This document shows positions 41,886-51,387 of a stretch of DNA of 64,000 nucleotides, piece after piece. The DNA comes from Pseudomonas cichorii (GTDB lineage Bacteria; Pseudomonadota; Gammaproteobacteria; Pseudomonadales; Pseudomonadaceae), in assembly GCF_015471405.1 (NCBI RefSeq), contig NZ_BLVZ01000010.1:124001-188000 (forward strand), given 5' to 3'. Position 1 is the stretch's first letter, and every line of letters begins with the position of its first letter. A program made the translations under genes and the position numbers. The notes below the pieces were generated by a model. It saw nothing but the letters and a program-made list of their open reading frames with translations. It did no database searches and had not been told where the DNA came from.

Positions 41886-42671
41886 TCATACCGGAGTATC
41901 GGTTGAACCCTGGGTCACGCATTCGCCTTTGCGCCACAAGCTCCACTGGCCCGGCTCATAGCGATTCCAGATTTCGTTCTCGGTCAACGGCTCGGTGGCA
42001 ATTACAGTGACCACGTCATGGGGCGTGGTTTCTGCCTGAAAGTCGACGATCATGTCGACATCCTTCAAGCGGGCCGGACCAAAGGGCGCACGACGGGTAA
42101 TCTGTACCAGTTTGGTACTGCAGAAACAAAACAACCAGTCGCCATCACTGAGCAGGCAGTTGAAAACGCCTTTGCCACGGTATTCGGAACACGCCTGAAT
42201 CAGGGACGGCAGTATCTGTTCGATTTCCACCGGCTCCGGGAAAGCTTCGCGAACCCGGTTGAGCAGATCGCAGAACGCCGCCTCGCTGTCGGTATCGCCC
42301 ACAGGACGATAAAAGGTAGCACGCGGGCTGAAATCGGCCAGTTGGCCGTTATGGGCAAAGCACCAGTTGCGTCCCCAAAGCTCGCGCACGAAGGGATGGG
42401 TGTTGGAGAGGCAGACCTTGCCGACATTGGCCTGACGGATATGGCCAATGACCACTTCGCTCTTGATGGGGTAACGCTGTACCAACTGGGCGACTTCAGA
42501 TTCGCTGCTGGCCGCCGGGTCCTGAAACAGGCGCAGGCCGCGTCCTTCATAGAAAGCGATCCCCCAGCCATCGCGATGCGGACCGGTGCGCCCGCCCCTC
42601 TGCATCAGCCCGGTAAAGCTGAAAACGATATCGGTCGGGACATTGGCGCTCATGCCCAGTAGTTCACACAT
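41886..42671 (-). CDS. yafJ: Class II glutamine amidotransferase YafJ
   Basis: 261-residue N-terminal-nucleophile amidotransferase. The sequence starts MCELLGMSA; Cys2 becomes the catalytic N-terminal nucleophile after Met removal. Other class II landmarks are GGRTGPHRDGWG, IGHIRQANVG, NTHPFVRELWG and FAHNGQL. No synthetase domain is attached, so the acceptor is unknown, as for other YafJ proteins. It is followed 29 bases later by the DUF2937 gene. Confidence 0.93.
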   Translation of the reverse strand: MCELLGMSANVPTDIVFSFTGLMQRGGRTGPHRDGWGIAFYEGRGLRLFQDPAASSESEVAQLVQRYPIKSEVVIGHIRQANVGKVCLSNTHPFVRELWGRNWCFAHNGQLADFSPRATFYRPVGDTDSEAAFCDLLNRVREAFPEPVEIEQILPSLIQACSEYRGKGVFNCLLSDGDWLFCFCSTKLVQITRRAPFGPARLKDVDMIVDFQAETTPHDVVTVIATEPLTENEIWNRYEPGQWSLWRKGECVTQGSTDTPV

Positions 42672-42723
42672 GCTCAGGTTCTCGCTTCAATACGTGCTGC
42701 ACGCTTGCCAACGAAGCGGGTTC

Positions 42724-43197
42724 TTACAAACGAGGTTCGACTCGCCCACGACTCACGGTGCTGGCTGGCGCTGCTGGCCGACGACCGTAGCGGTCGTCAC
42801 TGGCAAAGGGCTCGTCATCGGCCTCTTCAGGCTCAGCCACCGGTTGTCTTGACTCACGGGCCTTGCGGTTTTTCTCGACAGGCCAGCGCACCAGTACGAA
42901 GACCAGATAGGCAACGAAGGCAAACATGCCATAGGTGGACAGATCGATGAGCGCGCTCCAGACGTTGCTGCCGACCTTGAACAGCAGGTCCAGCGCAGTA
43001 ACGGCCACGGCAGGCGCGAATAATTCCTTGGCAGGATCGACGATGGTCGGCGTGAACAGCAGCACTGCGCCAATCACCCGCAGCGGCTCTTTCAGGTAGC
43101 GCCACATCCAGCGGGTCATCAGAAACCACACCAGCAGGCAGCCCAATGCTGCGAATGCATAGAGGCCCCAGGCGATCAGATAGTCGTTCTCGGTCAT
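42724..43197 (-). CDS. Small inner-membrane protein, conserved hypothetical
   Basis: 157 residues. The start is taken at the ATG at 43197 (MTENDYLIAWGLYAFAALG), which begins just before the first membrane helix; the 17 codons upstream are not membrane-like. Three hydrophobic segments (about 7-26, 40-58, 85-105) are followed by a polar, disordered tail rich in Glu/Asp and Pro (PVAEPEEADDEPF). No enzyme motif. It is the first gene of the three-gene minus-strand group and is divergent from ptrB (141 bases). Confidence 0.8.
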   Translation of the reverse strand: MTENDYLIAWGLYAFAALGCLLVWFLMTRWMWRYLKEPLRVIGAVLLFTPTIVDPAKELFAPAVAVTALDLLFKVGSNVWSALIDLSTYGMFAFVAYLVFVLVRWPVEKNRKARESRQPVAEPEEADDEPFASDDRYGRRPAAPASTVSRGRVEPRL

Positions 43198-43338
43198 GAC
43201 GTCCGTGGTAAGGCAAGTAAATAGGCGCTTATGATAACGACTTTTCACTGGCCCGGCTCGCCCGGCTTCAGTAATAGGTGCGCCATACTTGCAGCCACCG
43301 ATACTTCAATGACCCGATGCCTTTAAAGAGAGCCCCGC

Positions 43339-45396
43339 ATGTCCTTCTCGAATGCCACCTCCAGCGCCCCGATCGCTCGCAAGGCCGACGGCTCCGATCC
43401 CTATGCATGGCTACAGAATCGCGACAGCGATGAGGTGCTCGATTACCTCAAGGCGGAAAACGACTATCAGGAACAGCAACTGGCCGATCAGGCACAGTTG
43501 CGAGAAACCCTGTTCCAGGAAATCAAGGCCCGTATTCTTGAGACCGACCTGTCGCTGCCCTCCCCTTGGGGCCCCTACCTGTATTACACCCGCACCACCG
43601 AGGGCGATGAATATGCCCGGCACTATCGCTGCCCACGCCCGGCAGACGACTCGAACACGGTGGATGAAAGCCATGAAGAGCTGTTGCTGGACCCCAACGT
43701 GCTGGCCAATGGCGGCTTTTTCTCCCTGGGCGCTTTCAGCATCAGCCCTGACCATCAGCGTCTGGCCTACAGCCTGGATACCACCGGCGAAGAGGTTTAT
43801 CAGCTTTACGTCAAGGAACTGGGCACAGGCGAAGTCAGCAGCCTGCCGTTCGAGGATTGCGACGGCAGCATGACCTGGGCCAACGACAGCCAGACACTGT
43901 TCTTCGGTGAACTGGACGACACCCATCGTCCGCACAAACTCTATCGCCATCGCCTGGGCAACGACTCGGCCGACCTGGTGTTCAACGAACCGGACGGCCG
44001 CTTCTTCCTGCACTGTTTTCGCAGCAGTTCCGAGCGCCAACTGATTTTACTGCTCAACAGCAAGACCACCAGCGAAGCCTGGGTGCTTGATGCCGAGCAT
44101 CCCGAACAGGCCTTTGTGTGCATGGCCGAGCGGGTCGAAGGCCATGAATACTTTCCGGATCATGGCCAGCTCGATGGCGTCTGGAGCTGGTTTATCCGCA
44201 GTAATCAGAGCGGTATCAACTTCGCGCTGTATCAGGCCGCAGAAAAAGCCACGGGAGTGCCTACTCGCAATGAGTGGCAAACCCTGGTCCCGCATAACGA
44301 TTCAGTGATGCTTGAAGGTGTGAGCCTCAATGCCAAAAGCCTCACGTTGAGCCTGCGCGAAGGTGGTTTGCCGATCATTGAAGTTCGCCCACAGGGCCTG
44401 CCGGTCTATCGCGTGCAATTGCCTGATGCGGCCTACAGCCTGTATGTGCAGGACTCACTGGAATTCGACAGCAACAGCATTCGCTTGCGTTACCAGTCCC
44501 TCAATCGCCCCCCGCAGGTTCGCCAATTGACGCTGGCCACCGGCGAACAGCTGGTGCTCAAGGAAACGCCGGTGCTCGGTGAGTTCGATGCCGATGCCTA
44601 CGTCAGCCAGCGTCTCTGGGCAACCGCCAGCGATGGCACGCAAGTACCCATCAGCCTGGTGGTCAAACGCGAGTTGCTGGGCCAGGCGACGCCACTTTAC
44701 CTGTATGGCTACGGCGCCTATGGCGAAAGCCTGGACCCATGGTTCTCACACGCTCGTCTGAGTCTGCTGGACCGTGGCGTGGCGTTTGCCATTGCCCATG
44801 TCCGCGGTGGCGGCGAACTGGGTGAAGCCTGGTATCGCAATGGAAAACAGGAGCACAAGCAGAACACCTTCGGCGATTTCATTGCCTGCGCCGAACACCT
44901 GATCGATCAGGGCCTGACCCGTGCCGATCAATTGGTCATCAGTGGCGGCAGCGCCGGGGGCCTGCTGATAGGCGCCGTGCTCAACCAGCGCCCCGAGCTG
45001 TTCAAGGCAGCTATTGCCGAAGTGCCGTTCGTGGACGTGCTCAACACCATGCTCGACCCTGAGCTGCCGCTGACTGTTACCGAGTACGACGAATGGGGTA
45101 ACCCGCAGGAGCCAGATGTTCATGCGCGCATCAAGGCTTATGCGCCTTACGAGAACGTCACGGCTCAAACCTACCCCGCCACACTGGTAATTGCGGGTTA
45201 CAACGACAGCCGCGTGCAGTATTGGGAAGCCGCCAAATGGGTCGCAAAGCTGCGTGATACCAAGACTGACGACAACCTGCTGCTGCTCAAGACCGAGCTG
45301 GGCGCAGGCCATGGCGGTATGAGCGGCCGATATCAGGGACTGCGCGATGTAGCACTGGAATATGGCTTTATCTTCAAGGTTTTGCAGCTGGACTGA
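43339..45396 (+). CDS. ptrB: Oligopeptidase B (S9 prolyl oligopeptidase family)
   Basis: 685-residue cytoplasmic serine peptidase cutting short peptides after Arg/Lys. An N-terminal beta-propeller (about 1-400) precedes the alpha/beta hydrolase domain. The nucleophile is Ser538 in SGGSAGG, the acid Asp623 in AGYNDSRVQYWEA and the His658 in GAGHGGMSGR. The Glu-rich pocket residues that select basic side chains are expected in VTEYDEWGNP. The length is normal for the family. GAGAG lies upstream of the ATG. A hairpin terminator at 45429-45450 follows. Confidence 0.95.
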   Translation: MSFSNATSSAPIARKADGSDPYAWLQNRDSDEVLDYLKAENDYQEQQLADQAQLRETLFQEIKARILETDLSLPSPWGPYLYYTRTTEGDEYARHYRCPRPADDSNTVDESHEELLLDPNVLANGGFFSLGAFSISPDHQRLAYSLDTTGEEVYQLYVKELGTGEVSSLPFEDCDGSMTWANDSQTLFFGELDDTHRPHKLYRHRLGNDSADLVFNEPDGRFFLHCFRSSSERQLILLLNSKTTSEAWVLDAEHPEQAFVCMAERVEGHEYFPDHGQLDGVWSWFIRSNQSGINFALYQAAEKATGVPTRNEWQTLVPHNDSVMLEGVSLNAKSLTLSLREGGLPIIEVRPQGLPVYRVQLPDAAYSLYVQDSLEFDSNSIRLRYQSLNRPPQVRQLTLATGEQLVLKETPVLGEFDADAYVSQRLWATASDGTQVPISLVVKRELLGQATPLYLYGYGAYGESLDPWFSHARLSLLDRGVAFAIAHVRGGGELGEAWYRNGKQEHKQNTFGDFIACAEHLIDQGLTRADQLVISGGSAGGLLIGAVLNQRPELFKAAIAEVPFVDVLNTMLDPELPLTVTEYDEWGNPQEPDVHARIKAYAPYENVTAQTYPATLVIAGYNDSRVQYWEAAKWVAKLRDTKTDDNLLLLKTELGAGHGGMSGRYQGLRDVALEYGFIFKVLQLD

Positions 45397-45428
45397 ACTT
45401 GGCTGTAAAAGTCTGTCTTAGTAGCATC

Positions 45429-45455
45429 GGGGAGCACGGACCTGCTCCCCTCTTA
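45429..45455 (+). terminator. Terminator after ptrB
   Basis: GGGGAGCA and TGCTCCCC form an 8-bp stem (45429-45450) followed by TCTTACTT. Confidence 0.8.
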
Positions 45456-45473
45456 CTTGCACAAGATCGAACC

Positions 45474-45950
45474 ATGTCAGAACAACTGTCACACCTGAAC
45501 AATGCCATACGCGACATGCTGCTGGACTGCGGCCTGTTCGACACCCTGCTGCCCGCCGATTACCTGACCGTCGCGGGTTATTTCAGCATCAGTGATATCC
45601 CGCAAGGCCAGAGCATTTTCAACGAAGGCGATGCCGGCACTTTCATGTGCATCATTGATCGCGGCACGGTTTCGGTACAGAAACTCAACCCCGAAGGCCA
45701 ACAGGTGGAAATCGCCACGCTGCGTCGGGGCCGGGCCTTTGGTGAAATGGCAGTACTCGATGGCGAACGCCGTTCGGCCAGTTGCATCGCTGCATCGGAT
45801 TGCCAGTTGCTGAACCTGGGCCGGGACTCGCTGGACAAGATGCTCGACGAAGCGCCGAAAATCGCGGCGAAGATCATCCGCGCCCTGGCCATTTCCCTGT
45901 CCAAACGCCTGCGTATGGTCGACGGCCAACTGCTTTCCCAACAGGTGTGA
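45474..45950 (+). CDS. Cyclic-nucleotide-binding-domain protein without DNA-binding domain
   Basis: 158-residue protein consisting of one Crp-like cNMP-binding domain (about 15-140). The core has FNEGDAGTFMCIIDRGTVSV and the phosphate-binding-cassette region FGEMAVLDGERRSASCIAA, where the PBC Arg lies in ERRSAS. There is no helix-turn-helix, so it is probably a stand-alone sensor or adaptor. The ATG at 45474 (MSEQLSHL) is preferred over an earlier frame at 45399 that would run through the ptrB terminator. Confidence 0.88.
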   Translation: MSEQLSHLNNAIRDMLLDCGLFDTLLPADYLTVAGYFSISDIPQGQSIFNEGDAGTFMCIIDRGTVSVQKLNPEGQQVEIATLRRGRAFGEMAVLDGERRSASCIAASDCQLLNLGRDSLDKMLDEAPKIAAKIIRALAISLSKRLRMVDGQLLSQQV

Positions 45951-46018
45951 GTTTCGTCATCTGGCGCTAAACTTGTGCGCATTCCCGCTATCAATGCGCA
46001 CACGACACAGGTGACACC

Positions 46019-46390
46019 ATGAGCACGGCCAACCCTCCTTCCAACACGTCCAAGCTGGACCGTATCCTGGCCGACGCCCAGCGCGACCGTGAAATGGGTT
46101 ATCGCGACAAGGCCTTGCGCATGTACCCTCATGTCTGCGGCCGTTGCGCACGCGAGTTCGCGGGCAAGCGTCTGAGCGAACTGACCGTTCACCATCGCGA
46201 CCACAACCACGACAACAATCCTCAGGACGGCTCCAACTGGGAATTGCTGTGCCTGTACTGCCATGACAACGAGCACTCGCGCTACACCGACCAGCAGTAT
46301 TTTTCCGACAGTTCCCTCAGCACCCCGAAAACCGCCAAGGCGACCCATAACCCGTTCGCGGCGCTGGCCGGGCTGATGAAAAAGGAATAA
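46019..46390 (+). CDS. yajD: YajD-like HNH nuclease
   Basis: 123-residue HNH-family protein. The zinc/HNH core has CGRC near residues 40-43, VHHRDHNHDNNP (the H-N-H histidines) and LLCLYCHDNEH. The family is conserved in gamma-proteobacteria, with nuclease activity inferred from the fold. AGGTGA precedes the ATG. The C-terminal tail of about 30 residues is Ser/Thr/Lys-rich. Confidence 0.92.
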   Translation: MSTANPPSNTSKLDRILADAQRDREMGYRDKALRMYPHVCGRCAREFAGKRLSELTVHHRDHNHDNNPQDGSNWELLCLYCHDNEHSRYTDQQYFSDSSLSTPKTAKATHNPFAALAGLMKKE

Positions 46391-46504
46391 CGCCCGATTC
46401 GCGGGGCGGGGTCTGCAACCTGACTGAAATGTAATCACCCGCCCTGCCCCGTTATGGCATCGTCCCGTCAGACAAGCACGCAACTGACTGGATACAACCT
46501 CTGC

Positions 46505-48235
46505 ATGCACTCCAAGACATCAAGACGAACCTTTGTGAAGGGGCTGACTGCCGGCAGTCTGCTGGGCGGTATGGGGCTTTGGCAAAGCCCTGTCTGGGCC
46601 ATCAGCGGCGCGGATGAACCCAAGGTGCTGGCGGGGACCGAGTTCGATCTTTTCATCGGCGAAATCCAGGCCAATATCACCGGCACACCAAAAACGGCCA
46701 TGGCCATCAACGGCGGCATCCCCGGCCCCCTGCTGCGCTGGCGTGAAGGCGACACCGTGACGCTGCGGGTGAAAAACCGGCTCAAGGAAAACACTTCCAT
46801 TCACTGGCACGGCATCCTGCTGCCCGCCAACATGGACGGCGTTCCGGGCCTCAGTTTTCAAGGCATCGAGCCTGATGGCATGTATGTCTATCGCTTCAAG
46901 GTCCGGCAGAACGGCACTTACTGGTATCACAGCCACTCGGGCTTTCAGGAGCAATCGGGGGTGTATGGCCCGCTGGTGATCGATGCCAGGGAGCCTGAGC
47001 CCTTTCAGTACGAACGCGACTACGTGGTGATGCTAACGGACTGGACGGATGACGATCCGGTCAAGCTGATGAAGAACCTGAAGAAACAGTCGGATTACTA
47101 CAACTACAACAAGCGCACGGTGGGTGATTTCATCCACGATGTCAGCGAGAAAGGCTGGGGCGAGGCGGTTGCCGATCGCACGATGTGGGCCGGGATGAAG
47201 ATGAACCCGACCGACCTGGCCGACGTCAGCGCTGCAACCTACACCTACCTCATGAACGGAAAGGCACCGGACATGAACTGGACAGGCGTATTCAAAGCGG
47301 GCGAACGGATTCGGCTGCGCTTTATCAACGGCTCGTCCATGACCTACTTCGACGTGCGGATTCCCGGCCTGAAAATGACCGTGGTCGCTGCCGATGGCCT
47401 GCACGTCAAGCCGGTCAATGTGGATGAGTTGCGCATCGCCGTTGCCGAGACCTTCGATGTCATCGTCGAACCTACCGAAGAGGCTTACACCCTGTTCGCC
47501 CAGTCCATGGACCGCAGCGGCTTTGCCCGAGGCACGCTCACTCGAAAAGCCGGTGCAACGGCACCTGTGCCGCCTCTCGACCCGCGCCCGCTGCTGAGTA
47601 TGGACGATATGGGAATGGATCATGGCGGCATGGATCACGCAAAGATGGCCGCGATGGATCACAGCAACATGGCAGGCATGAATCACCATGACATGCCAGG
47701 AATGGGCAACATGCAGTCCCACCCGGAAACGGAGAAGAACAATCCGCTGGTGGACATGCAGGCCATGAAAACCACTCCAAAGCTGGACGACCCAGGCATC
47801 GGCCTGAGAAACAACGGCCGCAGGGTCCTGACCTATGGGGATCTGCGCAGCACCTTCGAGGACCCGGACGGGCGCGAGCCTGGACGCACCATCGAACTGC
47901 ACCTCACCGGTCACATGGAGAAGTTCGCCTGGTCTTTCAACGGCGTGAAGTTCTCGGATGCCGAGCCACTGAAGCTCAAATATGGCGAGCGCATCAGGGT
48001 CGTGCTGGTCAACGACACCATGATGACTCACCCCATTCACCTGCATGGCATGTGGAGCGATCTCGAAGACGAGAACGGGCAGTTCATGGTCCGCAAACAC
48101 ACCATCGACATGCCGCCCGGCTCAAGACGCAGTTATCGTGTCACCGCCGACGCCCTTGGGCGCTGGGCCTATCACTGCCATCTGCTGTACCACATGGAAA
48201 TGGGCATGTTCCGTGAAGTGCGTGTGGAAGAATGA
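46505..48235 (+). CDS. copA: CopA multicopper oxidase
   Basis: 576-residue periplasmic copper oxidase/resistance protein. The start is the ATG at 46505 (MHSKTSRRTFVKGLTAG), giving a Tat signal with SRRTFVK; an earlier ATG (46454) lacks support. Copper ligands are visible in HWHGILLP, WYHSHSGFQ, HPIHLHGMW and WAYHCHLLYHMEMGM. Residues about 375-420 form a Met/His-rich MDHxxM-type insert (DDMGMDHGGMDH and following) that binds copper. Its stop is 7 bases before copB. This is a chromosomal copAB pair; no copC, copD or copRS was found nearby, and no cop-box is recognised in the short upstream gap. Confidence 0.95.
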   Translation: MHSKTSRRTFVKGLTAGSLLGGMGLWQSPVWAISGADEPKVLAGTEFDLFIGEIQANITGTPKTAMAINGGIPGPLLRWREGDTVTLRVKNRLKENTSIHWHGILLPANMDGVPGLSFQGIEPDGMYVYRFKVRQNGTYWYHSHSGFQEQSGVYGPLVIDAREPEPFQYERDYVVMLTDWTDDDPVKLMKNLKKQSDYYNYNKRTVGDFIHDVSEKGWGEAVADRTMWAGMKMNPTDLADVSAATYTYLMNGKAPDMNWTGVFKAGERIRLRFINGSSMTYFDVRIPGLKMTVVAADGLHVKPVNVDELRIAVAETFDVIVEPTEEAYTLFAQSMDRSGFARGTLTRKAGATAPVPPLDPRPLLSMDDMGMDHGGMDHAKMAAMDHSNMAGMNHHDMPGMGNMQSHPETEKNNPLVDMQAMKTTPKLDDPGIGLRNNGRRVLTYGDLRSTFEDPDGREPGRTIELHLTGHMEKFAWSFNGVKFSDAEPLKLKYGERIRVVLVNDTMMTHPIHLHGMWSDLEDENGQFMVRKHTIDMPPGSRRSYRVTADALGRWAYHCHLLYHMEMGMFREVRVEE

Positions 48236-48242
48236 GAACCTC

Positions 48243-49118
48243 ATGATGAACAGAATCTTTCACCCTTCGCGCCTGTCCGGCCTGCTTGTGGCGCTGGCTC
48301 CCTTGATGGCAACGCCTGCTCTGGCTTCCGACATGAGCGGCATGGACCATGGCAGCCACGCCATGCACCATGACCACGCGCAGCCCGTGCAATCCACCTC
48401 AGGCCAGAGCCGTACGCCAATCCCCGAACTGACGGATGAAGACAGAGCGGCCGTTTACACCAGCCATACGGGCCATATGGTCCACGATGCCGCCATCAAC
48501 ACCTTCGTCCTGGCCGACAAACTGGAATGGCAGGACGCAGACAAAGGCAGCCCCCTGGCCTGGGATGTCAAAGGCTGGGTCGGCGGTGATATCGATCGTC
48601 TGTGGATACGCTCCGAAGGCGAGCGCACCAATGGCAAGACAGAAGATGCCGAAATCCAGGCGTTGTGGGGTCATGCGATCAGCCCATGGTGGGATCTGGT
48701 CGCGGGTGCCAGGCAGGACTTCAAGCCCGGCGATCCACAGACCTGGGCCGCATTCGGCATTCAGGGCATGGCACTTTCCAGCTTCGAGGCCCAAGCCACA
48801 GCCTTCATCGGCGAAGCTGGCCAGAGCGCCGCACGCCTTGAGGGCGATTACGACCTGCTGCTGACCAACCGGCTCATTCTGCAGCCCACGGCCGAACTCA
48901 ACATCTACGGCAAGAACGATCCACAAAGAGGCATTGGTTCTGGCCTGGCCAACACCGAAGTCGGCCTGCGGCTGCGCTACGAAATCCGCCGGGAATTCGC
49001 GCCTTATATTGGCCTGAGCTGGAACCGGACTTACGGCAAGACGGCTGATTATGCTCGTGAGGAAGGCGAAGACCGTAGCGAAGCGAAGTTGGTGATGGGT
49101 GTCAGGATGTGGTTCTAG
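48243..49118 (+). CDS. copB: CopB copper-resistance outer-membrane protein
   Basis: 291-residue PcoB/CopB-type outer-membrane barrel. The start is one of two adjacent ATGs (48243 or 48246). A signal peptide ends at PALAS (about residue 25), followed by a Met/His-rich copper-binding stretch (MSGMDHGSHAMHHDHA) and then the barrel, which ends in Phe (GVRMWF). The body carries the family's paired YGKN/LRLRYEIRREFAPY blocks. It is translationally close to copA and shares its operon. Confidence 0.94.
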   Translation: MMNRIFHPSRLSGLLVALAPLMATPALASDMSGMDHGSHAMHHDHAQPVQSTSGQSRTPIPELTDEDRAAVYTSHTGHMVHDAAINTFVLADKLEWQDADKGSPLAWDVKGWVGGDIDRLWIRSEGERTNGKTEDAEIQALWGHAISPWWDLVAGARQDFKPGDPQTWAAFGIQGMALSSFEAQATAFIGEAGQSAARLEGDYDLLLTNRLILQPTAELNIYGKNDPQRGIGSGLANTEVGLRLRYEIRREFAPYIGLSWNRTYGKTADYAREEGEDRSEAKLVMGVRMWF

Positions 49119-49170
49119 CGCTTTTACGTTCTGCCGTATACTTGCACGTTTTACCCAGAGCATCCTCCAA

Positions 49171-49659
49171 GTGGCAAATAAACGGTACGCCTGCATCGGT
49201 CTTTACAACCCGAAATCTCCGGAAAACGTCGGCTCGGTGATGCGGGCGGCGGGTTGTTATGGCGTGGCTTCGGTCTTCTACACTGGCAAACGCTATGAGC
49301 GCGCGCGGGACTTCATCACCGACACCAAGAAGATTCATCAGGATATCCCGCTGATCGGCATCGAAGACCTCAAGAGCATTCTGCCGCTGGGCTGCATTCC
49401 GGTCGCGGTGGAACTGGTGGACGGCGCGCGCGCCCTGCCCGAATACACTCACCCGGATCGTGCCCTGTATATCTTCGGCCCGGAAGACGGCTCGCTGGAT
49501 CAGGAAATCCGCGACTGGTGCGAAGACGTGGTCTACATCCCGACCGAGGGCTGCATGAACCTGGCGGCGACCGTCAACGTCGTGCTCTATGACCGCATGG
49601 CCAAGGGCGTGAACACCCGTTCCGGTCCACAATTCGGCCGGGAAAAGCTCGACCGCTGA
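49171..49659 (+). CDS. SPOUT-family RNA methyltransferase (TrmH/SpoU-like)
   Basis: 162 residues from a GTG start at 49171 (VANKRYACIGLYNPKSPEN); upstream codons from 49099 overlap the end of copB and are unlike the family. The trefoil-knot motifs are NPKSPENVGSVMRAAG, IFGPEDGSL and CMNLAATVNVVLYDRM. Such proteins add 2'-O-methyl groups to tRNA or rRNA using SAM. The target is not assignable by eye; the compact length resembles TrmL rather than RlmB. The weak Shine-Dalgarno makes the start less certain. Confidence 0.88.
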   Translation: MANKRYACIGLYNPKSPENVGSVMRAAGCYGVASVFYTGKRYERARDFITDTKKIHQDIPLIGIEDLKSILPLGCIPVAVELVDGARALPEYTHPDRALYIFGPEDGSLDQEIRDWCEDVVYIPTEGCMNLAATVNVVLYDRMAKGVNTRSGPQFGREKLDR

Positions 49660-49736
49660 TGAAAATGCAGTGAACAGTTTCATCGATGGGCAGTCAGTTT
49701 CGTTGAAGCCGACTTATCACATCATGGAGAAGCATC

Positions 49737-50114
49737 ATGAGCGACACCCCGATCATCGATAGAATCGACACCCCGCGGCTGCACAACCATCCACAGCAGA
49801 ACGTCCAGGGCTGGGAGCGTGTAGGCTCTCTGGCGGGCGGCGTGACACTGATGGGCAAGGGACTTCGCCGTGGCGGCATCCTGGGCCTTGTGCAACTGGC
49901 CATCGGCGGTGCCGTGCTGGCACGCGGCATCACAGGACACTGCTCGGCCAAAAGCCTGATCGAAAAAAGCCGCAGCAACCTGCACAGTGCGCGCTCGGAT
50001 ATCGAACGCGCGGGAGCTGAGTTGAGACAACTCAAGGACAATGCAGAGCGGGCCGCCAGAAGCACGGTCATCAACGGCATCGATGCCTTGAAAGATCCGA
50101 AAACCGACGTCTGA
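49737..50114 (+). CDS. DUF2892-type small membrane protein
   Basis: 125-residue protein with a hydrophobic YgaP-like (DUF2892) segment at about 28-70 (WERVGSLAGGVTLMGKG; GGILGLVQLAIGGAVLARG). A C-terminal helix (SARSDIERAGAELRQLKDNAERAA) is probably a coiled coil. Role unknown; members may be scaffolds or gates. GGAG precedes the ATG. It converges on the YcgN-type gene with only 5 bases between them. Confidence 0.8.
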   Translation: MSDTPIIDRIDTPRLHNHPQQNVQGWERVGSLAGGVTLMGKGLRRGGILGLVQLAIGGAVLARGITGHCSAKSLIEKSRSNLHSARSDIERAGAELRQLKDNAERAARSTVINGIDALKDPKTDV

Positions 50115-50119
50115 ACCCC

Positions 50120-50569
50120 TTAGCCGGCGCGGAAAATCAGATAGTCCTCCCAGTCTTCCTCGGGCACGCTGTTCTCACTGAGCATGCGGCCCGACTGGGA
50201 GATGCGCTCGTGATGCACAGCTTCGCGATCACCGCACACCAGATGGTGCCAGAGCGGTAGATCCTTCCCTTCGCTGACCAGACGATAACCGCAGGTGGGT
50301 GGCAGCCATTTGAACTCATCGGCCTGCCCGGCGGTGAGCTGGATGCAGTCAGGTACAGACGCCCGACGATTGCTGTAATCGGAGCACTGGCAGGTTTTCA
50401 GGTCCAGCAACTTGCAGGCGATTCGCGTGTAGTAAACGCTGTTGTCGTCTTCATCTTCCAGCTTTTGCAGGCAGCACAGGCCGCAGCCATCACACAACGA
50501 CTCCCACTCGTCCTTGTCCAGTTGTGCGAGTGTCTTGCGTATCCAGAAGGGTTCAACTTTAGCGGCCAT
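50120..50569 (-). CDS. YcgN-family cysteine-cluster protein (UPF0260)
   Basis: 149-residue cytoplasmic protein with the conserved cysteine pattern CDGCGLCCLQK, CKLLDLKTCQCSDY and CGYRL, plus LCV/LVCGDREAVH, indicating a zinc or iron-sulfur site. Family function is unknown. It is a solitary gene; upstream is a 216-base gap shared with the divergent nitroreductase. Confidence 0.9.
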   Translation of the reverse strand: MAAKVEPFWIRKTLAQLDKDEWESLCDGCGLCCLQKLEDEDDNSVYYTRIACKLLDLKTCQCSDYSNRRASVPDCIQLTAGQADEFKWLPPTCGYRLVSEGKDLPLWHHLVCGDREAVHHERISQSGRMLSENSVPEEDWEDYLIFRAG

Positions 50570-50785
50570 GGTTCGGACAACGGTATCAGCAATGAAAAGG
50601 CCGCCAGTCTAGTGTCACATTGGGTGCGGGCCAAGCAATTGCGACTACCGGTATCCAACAACTTCACTTGTCAGCCATAAAACAAAACAGTAGCGTTAAG
50701 GCGATTTTGACGGCTCAAGACGATGCCTGCCGACCACGGCCCATACGTCAGGCTCACTTCAACCCCTCGTAATGACAGGATGTTC

Positions 50786-51379
50786 ATGAGCATTAATCCA
50801 CGCATCGCAGACCATACCATCGCCCCACAATTCACCAATCGCTGGTCGCCTCGCGCCTTCACCGGTGAAAGCATTTCACAGGAAACACTGCTGAGCTTCT
50901 TTGAAGCCGCACGCTGGGCACCTTCGGCTTACAACTCGCAGCCATGGCGCTTCCTGTACGCTCGTCGCGACACGCCAAACTGGGAGCGTTACCTGGGCCT
51001 GCTCAATGAGTTCAACCGCAGTTGGGCACAGAGCGCTTCGGCACTGGTGATCGTCATCTCCAAGACAACCTTCGCCGCACCGGGCGCAACCGAAGAAAGC
51101 CCGGCAACCACACACGAATTCGATGCCGGTTCCGCGTGGGGATACCTTGCCCTGCAAGCGAGCCTGAGCGGCTGGTACACCCACGGCATGTCAGGCTTCG
51201 ACAAGGAACTGACCCGCAAGGAGCTGAACATTCCAGAAGGCTATGCCCTGCATGCAGCCGTGGCCATCGGCAAGCTGGGCGACAAGGCGATCCTGCCCGA
51301 ATACCTGCAAGGCCGCGAAGTCCCAAGCCCGCGTAAGCCGGTAGAAGAACTGGCGGTCGAGGGTGATTTTTCGTTGTAG
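50786..51379 (+). CDS. Nitroreductase-family flavoprotein
   Basis: 197-residue FMN-dependent oxidoreductase of the nitroreductase superfamily. The start is the ATG at 50786 (MSINPRIADHT), with AGGA upstream. The N-terminal FMN-binding block is RWSPRAF...SFFEAARWAPSAYNSQPWRF, and the C-terminal part is AAVAIGKLGD. The substrate is unknown; members reduce nitro compounds, quinones or act in detoxification. It stands alone, ended by the AAGCT-rich repeat. Confidence 0.9.
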   Translation: MSINPRIADHTIAPQFTNRWSPRAFTGESISQETLLSFFEAARWAPSAYNSQPWRFLYARRDTPNWERYLGLLNEFNRSWAQSASALVIVISKTTFAAPGATEESPATTHEFDAGSAWGYLALQASLSGWYTHGMSGFDKELTRKELNIPEGYALHAAVAIGKLGDKAILPEYLQGREVPSPRKPVEELAVEGDFSL

Positions 51380-51387
51380 GTTTCAGA

